Assembly (NCBI GenBank): GCA_018873245.2
Contig: JAEMBT020000001.1
Span: 15,568,220 to 15,632,219, forward strand
Length of the DNA: 64,000 bases
Reading direction: 5' to 3'
Source of the DNA: Archegozetes longisetosus
Lineage: Eukaryota; Arthropoda; Arachnida; Sarcoptiformes; Trhypochthoniidae
In this document: positions 10,646 through 22,196 of the stretch, one piece after another
Layout of the letters: every line of letters begins with the position of its first letter
Position numbering within the stretch: position 1 is the first letter of the stretch
Notes under the pieces: model-generated
The model's database searches: none
What the model saw: only the letters and a program-made list of their open reading frames with translations
Told to the model about the DNA's origin: nothing
Program-made: the position numbers and the translations under genes

Positions 10646-11199
10646 ATGATGGTTATTTTATCATAAGTAAAAAAATTGTTTTCAAGCTTGATCAAAGGTT
10701 TTCTTTGTAATTCTTATTGAAGATATATTCTCTTATATAGATAAATTAGATATTTGTGATGAAGGAAATTATATGATATACACTTATTAAAAAATACTTT
10801 AGAGAAATTAATAATTATGCAAAATTTAATGCAAAACAAAAATTGATAAAAATAAAACTTTTTAAGCATTTAAATTAAAAATGTACTATAGATCATTGTA
10901 CGATATACTATAAAATATAGGATAGATCTAATGTCTCTAAAGGGTTTAAAATGATGCAGTTAATAAGAAAATTGTGGCAAAAGTCTCACCGAATACAAAC
11001 ATACTGTTTATGAAAAGAAATTCTCTTACAATAGCGTTTACATAAATTAACATAAAGTTATATAAAAAAAAGTCAAATATTTAAAAAATCAAGTTGTTTT
11101 AAAACTGATTACAGCAATAATGACGAATAGAACCTCTAATAGTTGAAGTAGGAAATGTAGAGATTTGCTTCAAACTTTGAAGATATATTAAACTTTAAA
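10646..11199. other. Gene-free spacer
   Basis: AT-rich with no supported frame. Its far end grades into the repeat module that flanks B copy 3. Confidence 0.5.
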
Positions 11200-11519
11200 G
11201 AGTTAGTTACTTATGAGTCTTGTAGTAAATCATGACAAGCATTAGTTGAAAATATGGGTATAAACATTTAGTTATACATATTAAAATAAGGAACAATGTA
11301 CAGTATTTTACTTTCTTCTCTCTCAACTAGACCTACTCTGTTGAGAAACTGTTGATAGAATTACATGTGAAAATGATGTGATTAATGAAAGAAACTATTG
11401 TAGTAAACTAGTTATGAGAACTAAAATTTAGATAATCAAGAATTACTATCAATTAAGTATATTGATATTAATATATATATAACAAAACCTACATTTATTA
11501 AAGTTTTGATTACAAATTG
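11200..11519 (+). repeat. Left inverted repeat flanking B copy 3
   Basis: A copy of the type B upstream module (GTAGTAAATCATGACAAGC to ACAAATTGAAG) lies downstream of the minus-strand gene, facing the opposite way to the gene's own upstream module at 13039-13380. The join TTGAAG to TTCTAAAATG at 11519 is identical at B copies 4 and 6. Confidence 0.75.
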
Positions 11520-11890
11520 AAGTTCTAAAATGTTTCCTAATCTAACTTTGCTATATTACATGTTCTAAACTTCACAATTTGAAAAGTTGAAAAATTTTAA
11601 TCAACAAACTATTTCTGAATTTTAGAATCCATGTGTGCATTGTACTAAAGACAAAAGTGATTACGTCATGACTAAGAAATAAAGTTTTTATTGATAATAA
11701 TTCTTAGTAAGTTTTAGTGAGGCAATTTAGAGTAAAGATACATTTTTATATGTGTATAATTAACATATATATAATTATATATATATGTAAATTGTCGGTC
11801 TACTTTCATTAATATCTTTAAGTCATTATATATCGTTAAGAGTATAAGCTCGGAGAACTCGAGACAAGCCTTTGAAAAGGGTAAAATTAA

Positions 11891-12642
11891 TCACTTATCA
11901 GAGGCAGATGTAACACTAGCTATCCAGTCATCAGTATATTTTTCGAAACATAAAGTATATTTTGGATCAGAGGAGATGTAACTTCATCTATCCAGTCATC
12001 AGCAGATTTTCCTGTGAGTTTACTTAATTTATCTGCATCTGCGATCATCCTATTAGATAATAACTTGTACTCAACCTCCACAACCTGACCAGATTGCTTG
12101 ACTATTTCTGCCTTGCCACTTGACTTTTCGAAGTGAAGAAGTGTGTGCATGAGATGCAATTTATAATCATCTTCCCTTAAATCTACGATATGCTGAAAAA
12201 AGTAACTGCGATCAGATTTAGAATTGTCCACTGTAAGTAGTGACTTCGCCATGTTCGTGAGAGATGCCCTTATCTCGTCTGCATCGCTTTTAAGGACAGT
12301 TTTGAAAAGATCATCAAAACTATCTATGAGTTTGTTATAGTCTTTGTGTTCAATAGAATTTTCCACGGATCTCCTTGCAGATAGTAAAAGGTAAGGTATT
12401 CCATCAACTCCCTCCAAGTATTTGAAGAATTCCTCAGAAGTTACCTTTTCCTTAGGGTGAAAACCCACTTTATTTTGAACTGCGTTCAACAAAGTGGCCA
12501 ATGCGTCTTGATGATACTTTTTGTCTCTAAATATGTTTCCTGTATCGTCTTCTGAATGGATTTCCGCTGACAACAAAGATGCGTAGTTTTTCTTTCGCCC
12601 TAATACAATCACGCCACAGATGACTGGGATATCGGAGGACAT
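11891..12642 (-). pseudogene. Type B family copy 3, single-base frameshift in the tail
   Basis: The ATG at 12642 starts MSSDIPVICGVIVLGRKKN. The region is 752 nt, exactly one less than the intact 753-nt copies. The break is at about 11970, where the sisters have GAGGGAGAT and this copy GAGGAGAT. The first DDWIDEVTSP motif is therefore followed by unrelated residues and a stop at 11920; the original frame would end at TGA 11893-11891. Residues up to about 50 match copies 5 and 6, and from there on match copy 2 almost exactly. Function unknown. A one-base homopolymer loss could be a consensus error, so the gene may be intact. Confidence 0.75.
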
Positions 12643-12676
12643 TTTCACAGTACGAATTAATAATTCGATAATATTA

Positions 12677-12912
12677 CTATATAAACAAAATAAACATTAA
12701 ATCAAGATTAGTCATAGAAAATCATTCAGTAAATCACTATAGAAATCAATTTTGTTACCTACAGTTCGAGTTGCTTTGATTTGAGGTGTCACGACAATTA
12801 AGTGATTGAAGTTTGTGCACTCAAATTTATACTTTCCAAGTATAAAGTAGTGATTTGATTAGCTTATAAACTACTATCAGACTTTTGTCCAAGCGATGCC
12901 AGAACACTGTTC
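12677..12912 (-). promoter_or_regulatory. Promoter and 5' UTR intron of B copy 3
   Basis: Minus strand: GAACAGTGTTC at 12912-12902, a TATAAAT box upstream of a non-coding exon, then an 82-bp intron from GTAACA at 12758 to ATAG at 12677. The intron sequence is of the second kind, shared with copy 5 and half of copy 6. Confidence 0.65.
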
Positions 12913-13038
12913 GCCACTCATATCAGAGATCAATGTTTAACTTTTAATGACCTATCATTTCAATAACTAAAACACAAGTTTTAAAAACTGAAAATTTGCT
13001 TCTTTATGATTAGAAGAAGCCTGAAGATTATATTTAGC

Positions 13039-13380
13039 CTTCAATTTGTTATGAAAAACTAAAATGAATGTAAGTTTTGTTATACATACTATCAATTAAG
13101 TGTATAGATATTAATAACTCCTGATTGTTTATATTCTTAAACTTATCTAAACTTAAGTTCTCATAACTAGGTCATTACTGTAGTTTCTTACATCAATGAC
13201 ATCAATTACATCATTTTTGCACATGGTTCTATCAATAGTTTCTCAACAGAGTAGTTCTAGTGGAGAGAGAAGGGAATAAAATACTGTACATTGTTCCTTA
13301 TTTTAAAATATATAATTAAATGTTTATAACCCTATTTTGAACTTATACTTTACATGATTTACTACACAGTTCACAAACAG
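13039..13380 (-). repeat. Right inverted repeat flanking B copy 3
   Basis: Far-upstream module of copy 3, inverted relative to 11200-11519. After an unmatched stretch, the next unit starts at about 13533. Confidence 0.7.
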
Positions 13381-13532
13381 CTTGAAATTTTAATATATAC
13401 CTAAAATTTGAAAACTACGGCTGCATTTTCTATATTACATATTAAAGGCTCTATTTCGTTCTTATTTCTATAGTCAATTTATAGACAAGTTACTTCTTAA
13501 AATATTATTTGGGTTATATTTGGGTGACATTT

Positions 13533-13785
13533 AGCTATATATTTTAAAATAAGGAACAATTTACAGTATTTTATTCCCTTCTCTCTCTGCTAAAACTACA
13601 CTATTGAGAAACTATTGATAAAACTTCCTGTGAAAATGATGTGATTGATGAAAGAAAATATTGTAGTAAACTAGTTATGAGAACTAAAATTTAGATAATC
13701 AAGAATTACTATCAATTAAGTATATTGATATTAATATATATATAACAAAACCTACATTTATTAAAGTTTTGATTACAAATTGAAG
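13533..13785 (+). repeat. Left inverted repeat flanking B copy 4
   Basis: Same module and same inner junction (TTGAAG to TTCTAAAATG) as at B copies 3 and 6. Its inverted partner is at about 15303-15608. Confidence 0.75.
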
Positions 13786-14153
13786 TTCTAAAATGTTTCC
13801 TAATCTAACTTTGCTATATTACATGTTCTAAACTTCACAATTTGAAAAGTTGAAAAATTTTAATCAACAAACTATTTCTGAATTTTAGAATCCATGTGTG
13901 CATTGTACTAAAGACAAAAGTGATTACGTAATGACTAAGAAATAAAGTTTTTATTGATAATAATTCTTAGTAAGTTTTAGTGAGGCAATTTAGAGTAAAG
14001 ATACATTTTTATATGTGTATAATTAACATATATATAATTATATATATATGTAAATTGTCGGTCTACTTTCATTAATATCTTTAAGTCATTATATATCGTA
14101 AAGAGTATAAGCTCGGAGAACTCGAGACAAGCCTTTGAAAAAGGTGAAATTAA

Positions 14154-14906
14154 TTATTTATCAGAGGCAGATGTAACACTAGCTATCCAGTCATCAGTAT
14201 ATTTTTCGAAACATAAAGTATATTTTGGATCAGAGGGAGATGTAACTTCATCTATCCAGTCATCAGCAGATTTTCCTGTGAGTTTACTTAATTTATCTGC
14301 ATCTGCGATCATCCTATTAGATAATAACTTGTACTCAACCTCCACAACCTGACCAGATTGCTTGACTATTTCTGCCTTGCCACTTGACTTTTCGAAGTGA
14401 AGAAGTGTGTGCATGAGATGCAATTTATAATCATCTTCCCTTAAATCTACGATATGCTGAAAAAAGTAACTGCGATCAGATTTAGAATTGTCCACTGTAA
14501 GTAGTGACTTCGCCATGTTCGTGAGAGATTCTCTTATCTCATCTACATCGCTTTTGAGGACAGTTTTGAAAAGATCATCAAAACTAACTATGAGTTTGTT
14601 ATAGTCTTTGTGTTCAATAGAATTTTCCACGGATCTCCTTGCAGATAGTAAAAGGTAAGGTATTCCATCAACTCCCTCCAAGTATTTAAAGAATTCCTCA
14701 GAAGTTACCTTTTCCTTAGGGTGAAAACCCACTTTATTTTGAACTGCGTTCAACAAAGTGGCCAATGCGTCTTGATGGTACCTTTTGTCTCCAAATATGT
14801 TTCCTGTATCGCTTACTGAGTACAACTCAGGTGGCAACAAAAGCGAGTAGTTCTTCTTTTTCCCCAAAACAATCACACCACAAACTACTGGAATATTGGA
14901 GGACAT
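14154..14906 (-). CDS. Type B family protein, intact copy 4 (250 aa), function unknown
   Basis: The ATG at 14906 opens the same protein as B copy 2, with about three changes: Val for Asp in IVSFDDLF, and VDEIRES for ADEIRAS. It has the same two DDWI tail motifs and a stop at 14154-14156. The gene, promoter and about 1.2 kb upstream are a direct duplicate of the copy 2 region, so it is recent. Downstream, however, it has the derived inverted-repeat junction of copies 3 and 6 instead of copy 2's flank. Divergently oriented to B copy 5, with about 1.7 kb between the two starts. Function not recognised. Confidence 0.8.
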   Translation of the reverse strand: MSSNIPVVCGVIVLGKKKNYSLLLPPELYSVSDTGNIFGDKRYHQDALATLLNAVQNKVGFHPKEKVTSEEFFKYLEGVDGIPYLLLSARRSVENSIEHKDYNKLIVSFDDLFKTVLKSDVDEIRESLTNMAKSLLTVDNSKSDRSYFFQHIVDLREDDYKLHLMHTLLHFEKSSGKAEIVKQSGQVVEVEYKLLSNRMIADADKLSKLTGKSADDWIDEVTSPSDPKYTLCFEKYTDDWIASVTSASDK

Positions 14907-14937
14907 TTTCACAGTAGCAATTAATTCTCAAATATCA

Positions 14938-15173
14938 CTAGATAAACGAAATGAACGTTAAATCCAAGTTAGTTATATAGAAAACATTCGTTAAATGACT
15001 ATAAAAATCAATTGTGCTACTTACAATTCAAGTTGCTTAGTTTGAGGTGTCACGACAAATAAGCGACTGAAGTTTGTGCACTCAAATTTATACTTCCCAA
15101 TTATAAAGAAGTGATTTGATTAGCTCATAAACTACTATCAGACTTTTGTTTAAGCGATGCCAGAACACTGTTC
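14938..15173 (-). promoter_or_regulatory. Promoter and 5' UTR intron of B copy 4
   Basis: As at copy 2: GAACAGTGTTC at 15173-15163, TATAAAT at 15092-15086, and an 87-bp intron from 15024 to 14938. Confidence 0.7.
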
Positions 15174-16379
15174 GCCACTCATATCAGAGATTAATGTTTA
15201 ACTTTTAATGACCTATCGTTTCAATAACTAAAACACAAGTTTTGAAAACTGAAAATTTGCTTCTTTGAGATTAGAGGAAACCTGAAGATTATATTTGGCC
15301 TTAAATCTGTTATGAAAAACTTCAATGAATGTAAGTTTTGTTATACATATTAATATCTATACACTTAATTGATAGTAACTTCTGATTATCTAAATTTTAG
15401 TTCTCATAACTAGTTTACTACAATAGTTTCTTTCATTAATCACATCATTTTCACATGTAATTCTATAAACAGTTTCTCAACAGAGTAGGTCTAGTAGAGA
15501 GAGAAGAAAATAAAATACTGTACATTGTTCCTTATTTCAATGTGTATAACTAAATGTTTATACCCATATTTTGAACTTATGCTTGTCATGATTTACTACA
15601 AGGCTCACATATAACCTACCCTATAAATTTTAGCCGTCTAATGCTTGAACGCTTTAGCTTTATCTTTTACATCTATCATTGAGAGTATTATCTATTATAT
15701 ACATTTTTATTTTATATGCATAAATTGTTTCATGACATAAAATCGAATTAAATATATCGAACGAAAAAAGATCAAATGCTACGTAAGATTAAATTAGACG
15801 TAAGTCCGATTGCAATATATTTCAAAGTATAAGTACGTTTTTTTATGTATTATACTCATATTTTTAGTTTAATTTAATTTGGAATCAAACTATATACATC
15901 AAAATTTCGATATAACGGACACTTAAGGAGTGAAATTTTTTGTTTGTTATATCATGTTTTACTTTATATCGAAAGTTGGAACTTTTAGAGCGTTTACTTT
16001 AAGTAACAATATTAATGCAATAAATATGAGTATTGGTTTGAAAAGAAATGAATTCCTACTTTTTATATCAGTTTTGAACCCTTTGAGCTCCCTAAATAAT
16101 TGCTAACAAATTTATTTTCCATATCCTATTGTAAAAAACTAGTTATGAGAACTAAAATTTAGATAATCAAGAATTACTATCAATTAAGTGTATAGATATT
16201 AATATAAATAACAAATCCTACATTTATTAAAGTTTTGATTACAAATTGAAGGCCAAATACATAGTCTAGCCTTTTCTAGTTCTGAACAATCAAATTTTCA
16301 GTTTTCAAAACTAGTTTTTAGTCATTGAAATGGTAGTAAGGTCGTCAAAAGTTAAACATTGATCTCTGATATGAGTGGC

Positions 16380-16615
16380 GAACAGTGTTCTGGCATCGCT
16401 TGGACAAAAGTCTGATAGTAGTTTATGAGCTAATCAAATCACTACTTTATACTTGGAAAGTATAAATTTGAGTGCACAAACTTCAATCACTTAATTGTCG
16501 TGACACCTCGAATCAAAGCAACTCGAACTGTAGGTAACAAAATTGATTTCTATAGTGATTTACTGAATGATTTTCTATGACTAATCTTGATTTAATATTT
16601 ATTTTGTTTATATAG
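16380..16615 (+). promoter_or_regulatory. Promoter and 5' UTR intron of B copy 5
   Basis: GAACAGTGTTC at 16380-16390; TATAAAT at 16461-16467 within TTTATACTTggaAAGTATAAA; 82-bp intron from GTAACA at 16534 to ATAG ending 16615. Confidence 0.7.
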
Positions 16616-16649
16616 TAATATTATCGAATTATTAATTCGTACTGAGAAA

Positions 16650-17401
16650 ATGTCCTCCAATATCCCAGTCATCTGTGGCGTGATTGTATTAGGGCGAAAG
16701 AAAAACTACGCATCTTTGTTGTCAGCGGAAATCCATTCAGAAGACGATACAGGAAACATATTTAGAGACAAAAGTATCATCAAGACGCATTGGCCACTTT
16801 GTTGAACGCAGTTCAAAATAAAGTGGGTTTTCACCCTAAGGAAAAGGTAACTCCTGAGGAATTCTTTAAGTATTTGGAAGGAGTTGATGGAATACCTTAC
16901 CTTTTACTATCTGCAAGGAGATCCGTGGAAAATTCTATTGAACACAAAGACTATAACAAACTCATAGTTAGTTTTGATGATCTTTTCAAAACTGTCCTCA
17001 AAAGCGATGTAGATGAGATAAGAGAATCTCTCACGAACATGGCGAAGTCACTACTTACAGTGGACAATTCTAAATCTGATCGCAGTTACTTTTTTCAGCA
17101 TATCGTAGATTTAAGGGAAGATGATTATAAATTGCATCTCATGCACACACTTCTTCACTTCGAAAAGTCAAGTGGCAAGGCAGAAATAGTCAAGCAATCT
17201 GGTCAGGTTGTGGAGGTTGAGTACAAGTTATTATCTAATAGGATGATCGCAGATGCAGATAAATTAAGTAAACTCACAGGAAAATCTGCTGATGACTGGA
17301 TAGATGAAGTTACATCTCCCTCTGATCCAAAATATACTTTATGTTTCGAAAAATATACTGATGACTGGATAGCTAGTGTTACATCTGCCTCTGATAAATA
17401 A
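16650..17401 (+). pseudogene. Type B family copy 5, single-base frameshift
   Basis: The ATG at 16650 starts MSSNIPVICGVIVLGRKKN. At 42 codons in, GACAAAAGTAT has one A fewer than the sisters' GACAAAAAGTAT, which shifts the frame. From about 16790 the correct frame is open again to the TAA at 17399-17401 (203 residues). Total 752 nt, one short of intact. The N-terminal part is of the copy 3/6 kind and the rest matches copy 4, including IVSFDD and VDEIRES, so the gene is a mosaic. An in-frame ATG is absent near the second segment, so translation of the latter part alone is not evident. This may be an A-run consensus error. Its downstream flank leads straight to the palindrome border. Confidence 0.75.
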
Positions 17402-18054
17402 TTAATTTTACCCTTTTCAAAGGCTTGTCTCGAGTTCTCCGAGCTTATACTCTTTACGATATATAATGACTTAAAGATATTAATGAAAGTAGACCGACAA
17501 TTTACATATATATATAATTATATATATGTTAATTATACACATATAAAAATATATCTTTACTCTAAATTGCCTCACTAAAACTTACTAAGAATTATTATCA
17601 ATAAAAACTTTATTTCTTAGTCATGACGTAATCACTCTTGCTTTTAGTATAATGCACACATGGATTCTAAAATTCAGAAATAGTTTGTTGATTAAAATTT
17701 TTCATTTTTTCAAATTGTGAAAGTTAGAACATGAAGTAGAGCAAAGTTAGATTAGAAAACATTTTAGAACTCCTTATTACTTACACATAATTCACGAATC
17801 AAAGATCGTGTTTCAATTGGCCAATGCGTTCATCGAATGTCTTATGTTTGAAACAAAATTTAATTAGAAAATAGTAGTTTCGTCTGAAGAAGTTTCAACT
17901 TAATTACTTGTCAGAAGATAACGTTAATTTTGGCCCTATCTGATTTTGATTAAACTTGTTGTGGATGTTCGCGTTTGTTAGTAAAGTATAACGACAATGT
18001 AATTTTAAAAATATCTTCTGTAGGCGACCCCCCATACACTAAACACTGAAAACC
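17402..18054 (+). other. 3' UTR and flank of B copy 5, up to the palindrome border
   Basis: AATAAA at 17600-17605, 199 nt past the stop. The whole stretch matches the reverse complement of about 5893-6545 (the flank of B copy 2). The match stops near 18052, where retroelement DNA begins. Confidence 0.7.
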
Positions 18055-18060
18055 ACTTGA

Positions 18061-20162
18061 ATCTTGAGACAAACCACTACGAGGACACTAACGGAACTGA
18101 AATTGATGAATACATAGTTATAAAACAGGAACCTGGTAAAAATTCCCCCACAGAGACATACGATTTTGAACCAAAACCAAATGAACCCATGTCTAAGAAA
18201 CAGGAACCTAGCAGTAGTTCATCGACAGAGATTTATAGTTATGAATCAGAACTTGAGAAACTAATGAAAGATAAACCCCAACATTCAAACGAGCGTTATG
18301 AAGAAGCTCTATCACAGACACCTACCCAATCTCCTACTTACTTAAGGAGATCACGGAGAATCCCAAAACCCCGTAAACTCTTTGATCAGTCACTCATTTC
18401 TTTACTTTTGTTATTTTACCTAATAATTACAGCATTTTCAACGCTACAAAAGCTCAACCCTTTAGTTTGGCGGAAGTCTGAAAACCCCGTTATTACAGGA
18501 ATCAATTGAGTATTAATTACAGTAAGGTATGAATCGCTATGTGTTGCCTTTCATTGTACTATTTCTTTCTTTTTCAGCCTACATTCATTCCTTACCGAAA
18601 TAATGATTTAAAGGACTGGTGCGATAAACAATTCAAAACTGACTTCATCGAACCCCTTCGGAAGTTTTGCAAAAGTCCTTATCATATACCTAATGCAGAA
18701 GTTGAAATCAAGAGGCAAAAGCGTTTAGCATTACTTGCTATAGGTCAAATAGCTGTTATTGCTGTAGCAGTTACGACAACAGTCGGAGTCGCAGCGGCAG
18801 CACTAATACAAAGTGTTAAGAATAAGGCCCATATCGATAGAATAGAAGAGAGGCAACAAGAAATGATTGAAAATCTCTCTAAACTAGAAGACAACCAAAT
18901 AAAAGTTAAGAAAATAATAAGTATGTTAGAAGCAGAAATCGAGAGAATAGGATATCAAGTAAAGGGAATCACACACTCTAAAATTATTACAAAATCATCT
19001 ACCATCATTTATGATTTATGTCTCACACCTAGCAGCTCGCTTAGCGCTAACTCACGATAAACTAACAGATACAGGTAGGAAATGGAGAATGGGTACAGTT
19101 GATGAACAGATTCTTGAGATATTCAATTTTAGTCTCCCTTGTACCCCCAACTACGATTTAACTTTGGCTGAAACGAAAGATTGCATTCTGAATGAGGAAA
19201 AACAAAGCATAAGTATGATATTTGATATCAAAAACACACAGTCTAACACTTCCATCATGATAGCTGACCCATTTACTATTTACTCACGGAAAAACAACAG
19301 TTAAACCATATGTCCGATTCGTTACACCGGCTCACAAAGTGTTGTATATGATCAAGAAACTGATTGCGTAATAATACTTCCCTCGACTTCCAATACTATT
19401 CAGAACCTTGTTGTTGCACCTAACTTTGATTCCTGTATACCTAAATTACCTCTTAATATCACCAAAAAGTATTGGAAAGCTAGTACATGTGAAGACATAC
19501 ACACAGTTATAGTCGAGGACATAGTTCAAACAAAACAAGTCGGGGATAATAATTATCTCTATCGCGATAGTTTCGAAATCAAAGTATATAATCGAACAAT
19601 AGAATGTCCCCCATTCGTATTTGCCTTACCAACAACAACCTCTTTTGATATTGGCAGTCTTCACTACGAAGCAAAGCAAACTCAAATTGAAAGTGAAACT
19701 CGCTCAACGGCACCCTTGTCACAAAGAATTAACTTCCATTTAATGCCAAATCTACACAACTTCGACTTTGAAAGCATCGGCGAGCAAGTGAACAAAGAAC
19801 TGAGTACCATGGATACTAACTTCAATACGATTAGTAAGCTAGGAAAAGCGAATTTAAGAACCTTAGACTATATACTTTTTGGAATTATAGTCTGTATTTT
19901 GACCTTAGGTATAGTTTATTGTAACAGAAAAAGAATTACTAACTGTTGCAAGTCTAACAATGAAATAAAACACGAAGAAATACCTTTAGAAAGCACACCT
20001 AGCGAAGAAAAGCCTGAGGCCACTAAAAGTAAAAGCTACACAAAATCCAAATTTTACAACCCTGAACAGACCATAATGCTGACCACCATACTAGCTTTAA
20101 TACTAACCCCCAACCTATGCTCACTTACAAGACGACATTATAACGTTAAATTTCCATTATGA
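18061..20162 (+). pseudogene. Degenerate env-like gene of the retroelement, left arm
   Basis: Old retroelement envelope module, broken in several places. Readable pieces: 18057-18509 (acidic N-terminal part ending in a hydrophobic segment), a stop at 18507-18509, then a stretch up to about 18575 that does not match the 58.6-kb copy. Next come a basic KRQKR site at 18711-18728, a hydrophobic segment and a coiled coil. Frameshifts lie near 18980 and 19300, and the 3' part with a C-terminal membrane span (about 19867-19925) ends at 20162. The order basic cleavage site, hydrophobic fusion-like segment, heptad repeat, membrane anchor is that of class I fusion proteins, including errantivirus envelopes. 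Identified by similarity to the better copy at 58648-60927. Not functional as it stands. Confidence 0.75.
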
Positions 20163-20811
20163 TAGCCCGTGCTATCAGCAAATGAAAAGAAATTTCTCTC
20201 TCCTAGAAATTTCCTGGTGTGCTCAGAAGTTTAATGAAACCTTCATTGAGCCAGTACAACAGTTTTGTAGGACCCCTCTAACGTATTCAATATTGGTAGA
20301 TTCTTGTTTCATAAAAGGAGTAACAAAACAAAACGCGATTTGCACTTCTCGAGCTTAACTACAAGTCAAATAGTTCCTGTACTAACTGTCGCTAATGAGT
20401 GGAAGAAATTCGATATTGCTTCTATGGCAGCCTCCTTTATGATGATAAAAAGTGCGATTACAAACATGGGAATAAAGTGGTTAAAGGGAGAATTAGATGA
20501 ACTATTAGTCAATTCTCCTTATATATCACTTAAACTACCTAAAAATAATGTTATCGAGAATTACGAACCTCAGTCGTGCTTTTTAGATACGAACGGTAAA
20601 CACGTAAGATTAGAACTTAAAAGAAAGCGAGGAATAAATCCTGCGTCGAAAATGACGGGCTGGAAAAACTCTGAAGACATCCTAATAATAGTTATAACAA
20701 GTTTAGTACTTATAATATGCCTTATCTTTAGAAAATTACGGGCTTAATGAGAAAGAGAAACTGGGCTTATAAACACGTTTTCAAATCAAGTAGAGCTCCA
20801 ATATCGCTGAA
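20163..20811 (+). pseudogene. Second env-like module, left arm
   Basis: Downstream of env, a shorter related module. It has a motif FIEP..QFC near 20250, comparable to FIEPLRKFC in the first env. An open stretch follows at 20304-20747 ending in a membrane span (EDILIIVITSLVLIICLIF). It lacks the coiled-coil region of the first module. The start is lost to frame breaks. Probably a tandem paralogue of env; role unknown. Confidence 0.6.
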
Positions 20812-22196
20812 TGAAGAATCCTCATAGAACCTCCACCTTATCCAGATACCGAACCAGTCCCAATATAACGAGATTGGAATTATCAAACTATTCTTATGTA
20901 AATAATTTTCAGCTTCTAATACACCCCTTGTATCGCTCTTTAGCCACCTACTACCCATTCAAAGAAAACAAAGCATTTGCTCGCAATGCAAGCCCACGAA
21001 ACACAATGCATTAATATGCTAAGTCTTTATAGCCAAAAAAACAAAATCAATATTTAATCATAATAAATTATTATTTGCTTACAAATAATACAAATAAATT
21101 GATTACAAGGTAAATAGTCCAATAACTATATGAATATTTTGCCTCAAATCCTGAAAAGTTTAAACAACTTACTCCAAAAACACTAAGCCATTTAATGGGT
21201 TGTGTCTCTTTGCTTTGAGCGAGTCTTGAACAAATGTTACAAGACTCAGTTTTAAACAAATAGCTCAGAAAGAGTTCGGATTTGTGAAGCAATAATGAAA
21301 GAAATAGAAAAAATATAGGACTCCACGATGTGATCCTTCATAACAAAAAAAATTACTAAAAAATAACAAATAAAATAAAATTATAAAATAAACCAAAAAA
21401 ATTTTAACAAAATAAAATTTATAGTATAAAGCGTATTTGCTAAAAAGTTTCAATACGAAAAAAGCTCATATATGACTCTTATTCATAAATTTTGAAAGTG
21501 TAAGCCCTCTATCGAGTCATTTCATAATTTCTAACTATAGTTGACTAGCTATTCTTGATCAAACCTGTTTTTTGACCAGTTTAGAGTTATCGCCCGCAAA
21601 TTTCGACAACATTTTTGAATTTTCCTCCCGATTCTCTATTAAAACGGTATATAATATGTTGAAATTCAACGAGTGTTCCTTGTATTTTTGCGATAATAAA
21701 TTTTTATGTTATCGCCAATTTACAAACTGCGTATACTCCAATCTGACCACAATTAAGAAATCGCACCAAAATTTAATTCATATAATCTGTTTAGAATAAA
21801 TCATAGGAAACTTTTAATTATATCAAATTGAAAGATTCATCGAATGTTTTGAAGATATACGATCATGAACTTTTAATTCCCCCTGGAAAAGTAAAATAAC
21901 AGACCAAATTATCCAAATTAACCGATAGAGTGGCCGTCCGACAATTTGAACAACAAACTTAAAGACAATATGATTACACAAAGACTAGATTAGGTTAAGT
22001 CAATTTGTGATCGAGTGTTTATAAGTAAAACTATAATCCTAATCACACTAATAATGGTATAAAGAGACGCCTACATATAAATAGATATCCATATCTGTTA
22101 ACCAAATCATTATACCCTTACCTTATGCTTATATTAATGAAAATACAATCTTTTTTTATAAATTTGATATCTCCATTTTATTTTTCTAACTATAAT
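20812..22196. other. 3' region of the retroelement, possible LTR, no gene
   Basis: 21120-21300 is conserved with 61755-61925 near the other copy (CATTTAATGGG, AGAAAGAGTTCGGATTTGTG). Conservation outside env suggests LTR or regulatory sequence of the element. Matching 5' LTRs were not found. Small frames here are shadows. Confidence 0.4.

Larger units (their letters stand above)
13786..16129. repeat. 2.34-kb direct duplication, second copy
   Basis: Second copy of 6178-8518, offset by about 7.6 kb, containing B copy 4. Confidence 0.85.
18055..20811 (+). mobile_element. Partial env-bearing Gypsy-type retroelement, left-arm copy
   Basis: The palindrome border cuts the element just after its integrase tail; env modules follow. 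The full pol-env arrangement is seen in the inverted copy at 43,990-48,571. The collinear relative is at 57,786-61,930. No LTR ends could be fixed. Confidence 0.75.

Noticed and set aside
21120..21545. Retroelement LTR with defined ends
   Set aside because: The tract is conserved with 61755-61925, but no second copy on the 5' side, no TG..CA ends and no target duplication could be fixed.
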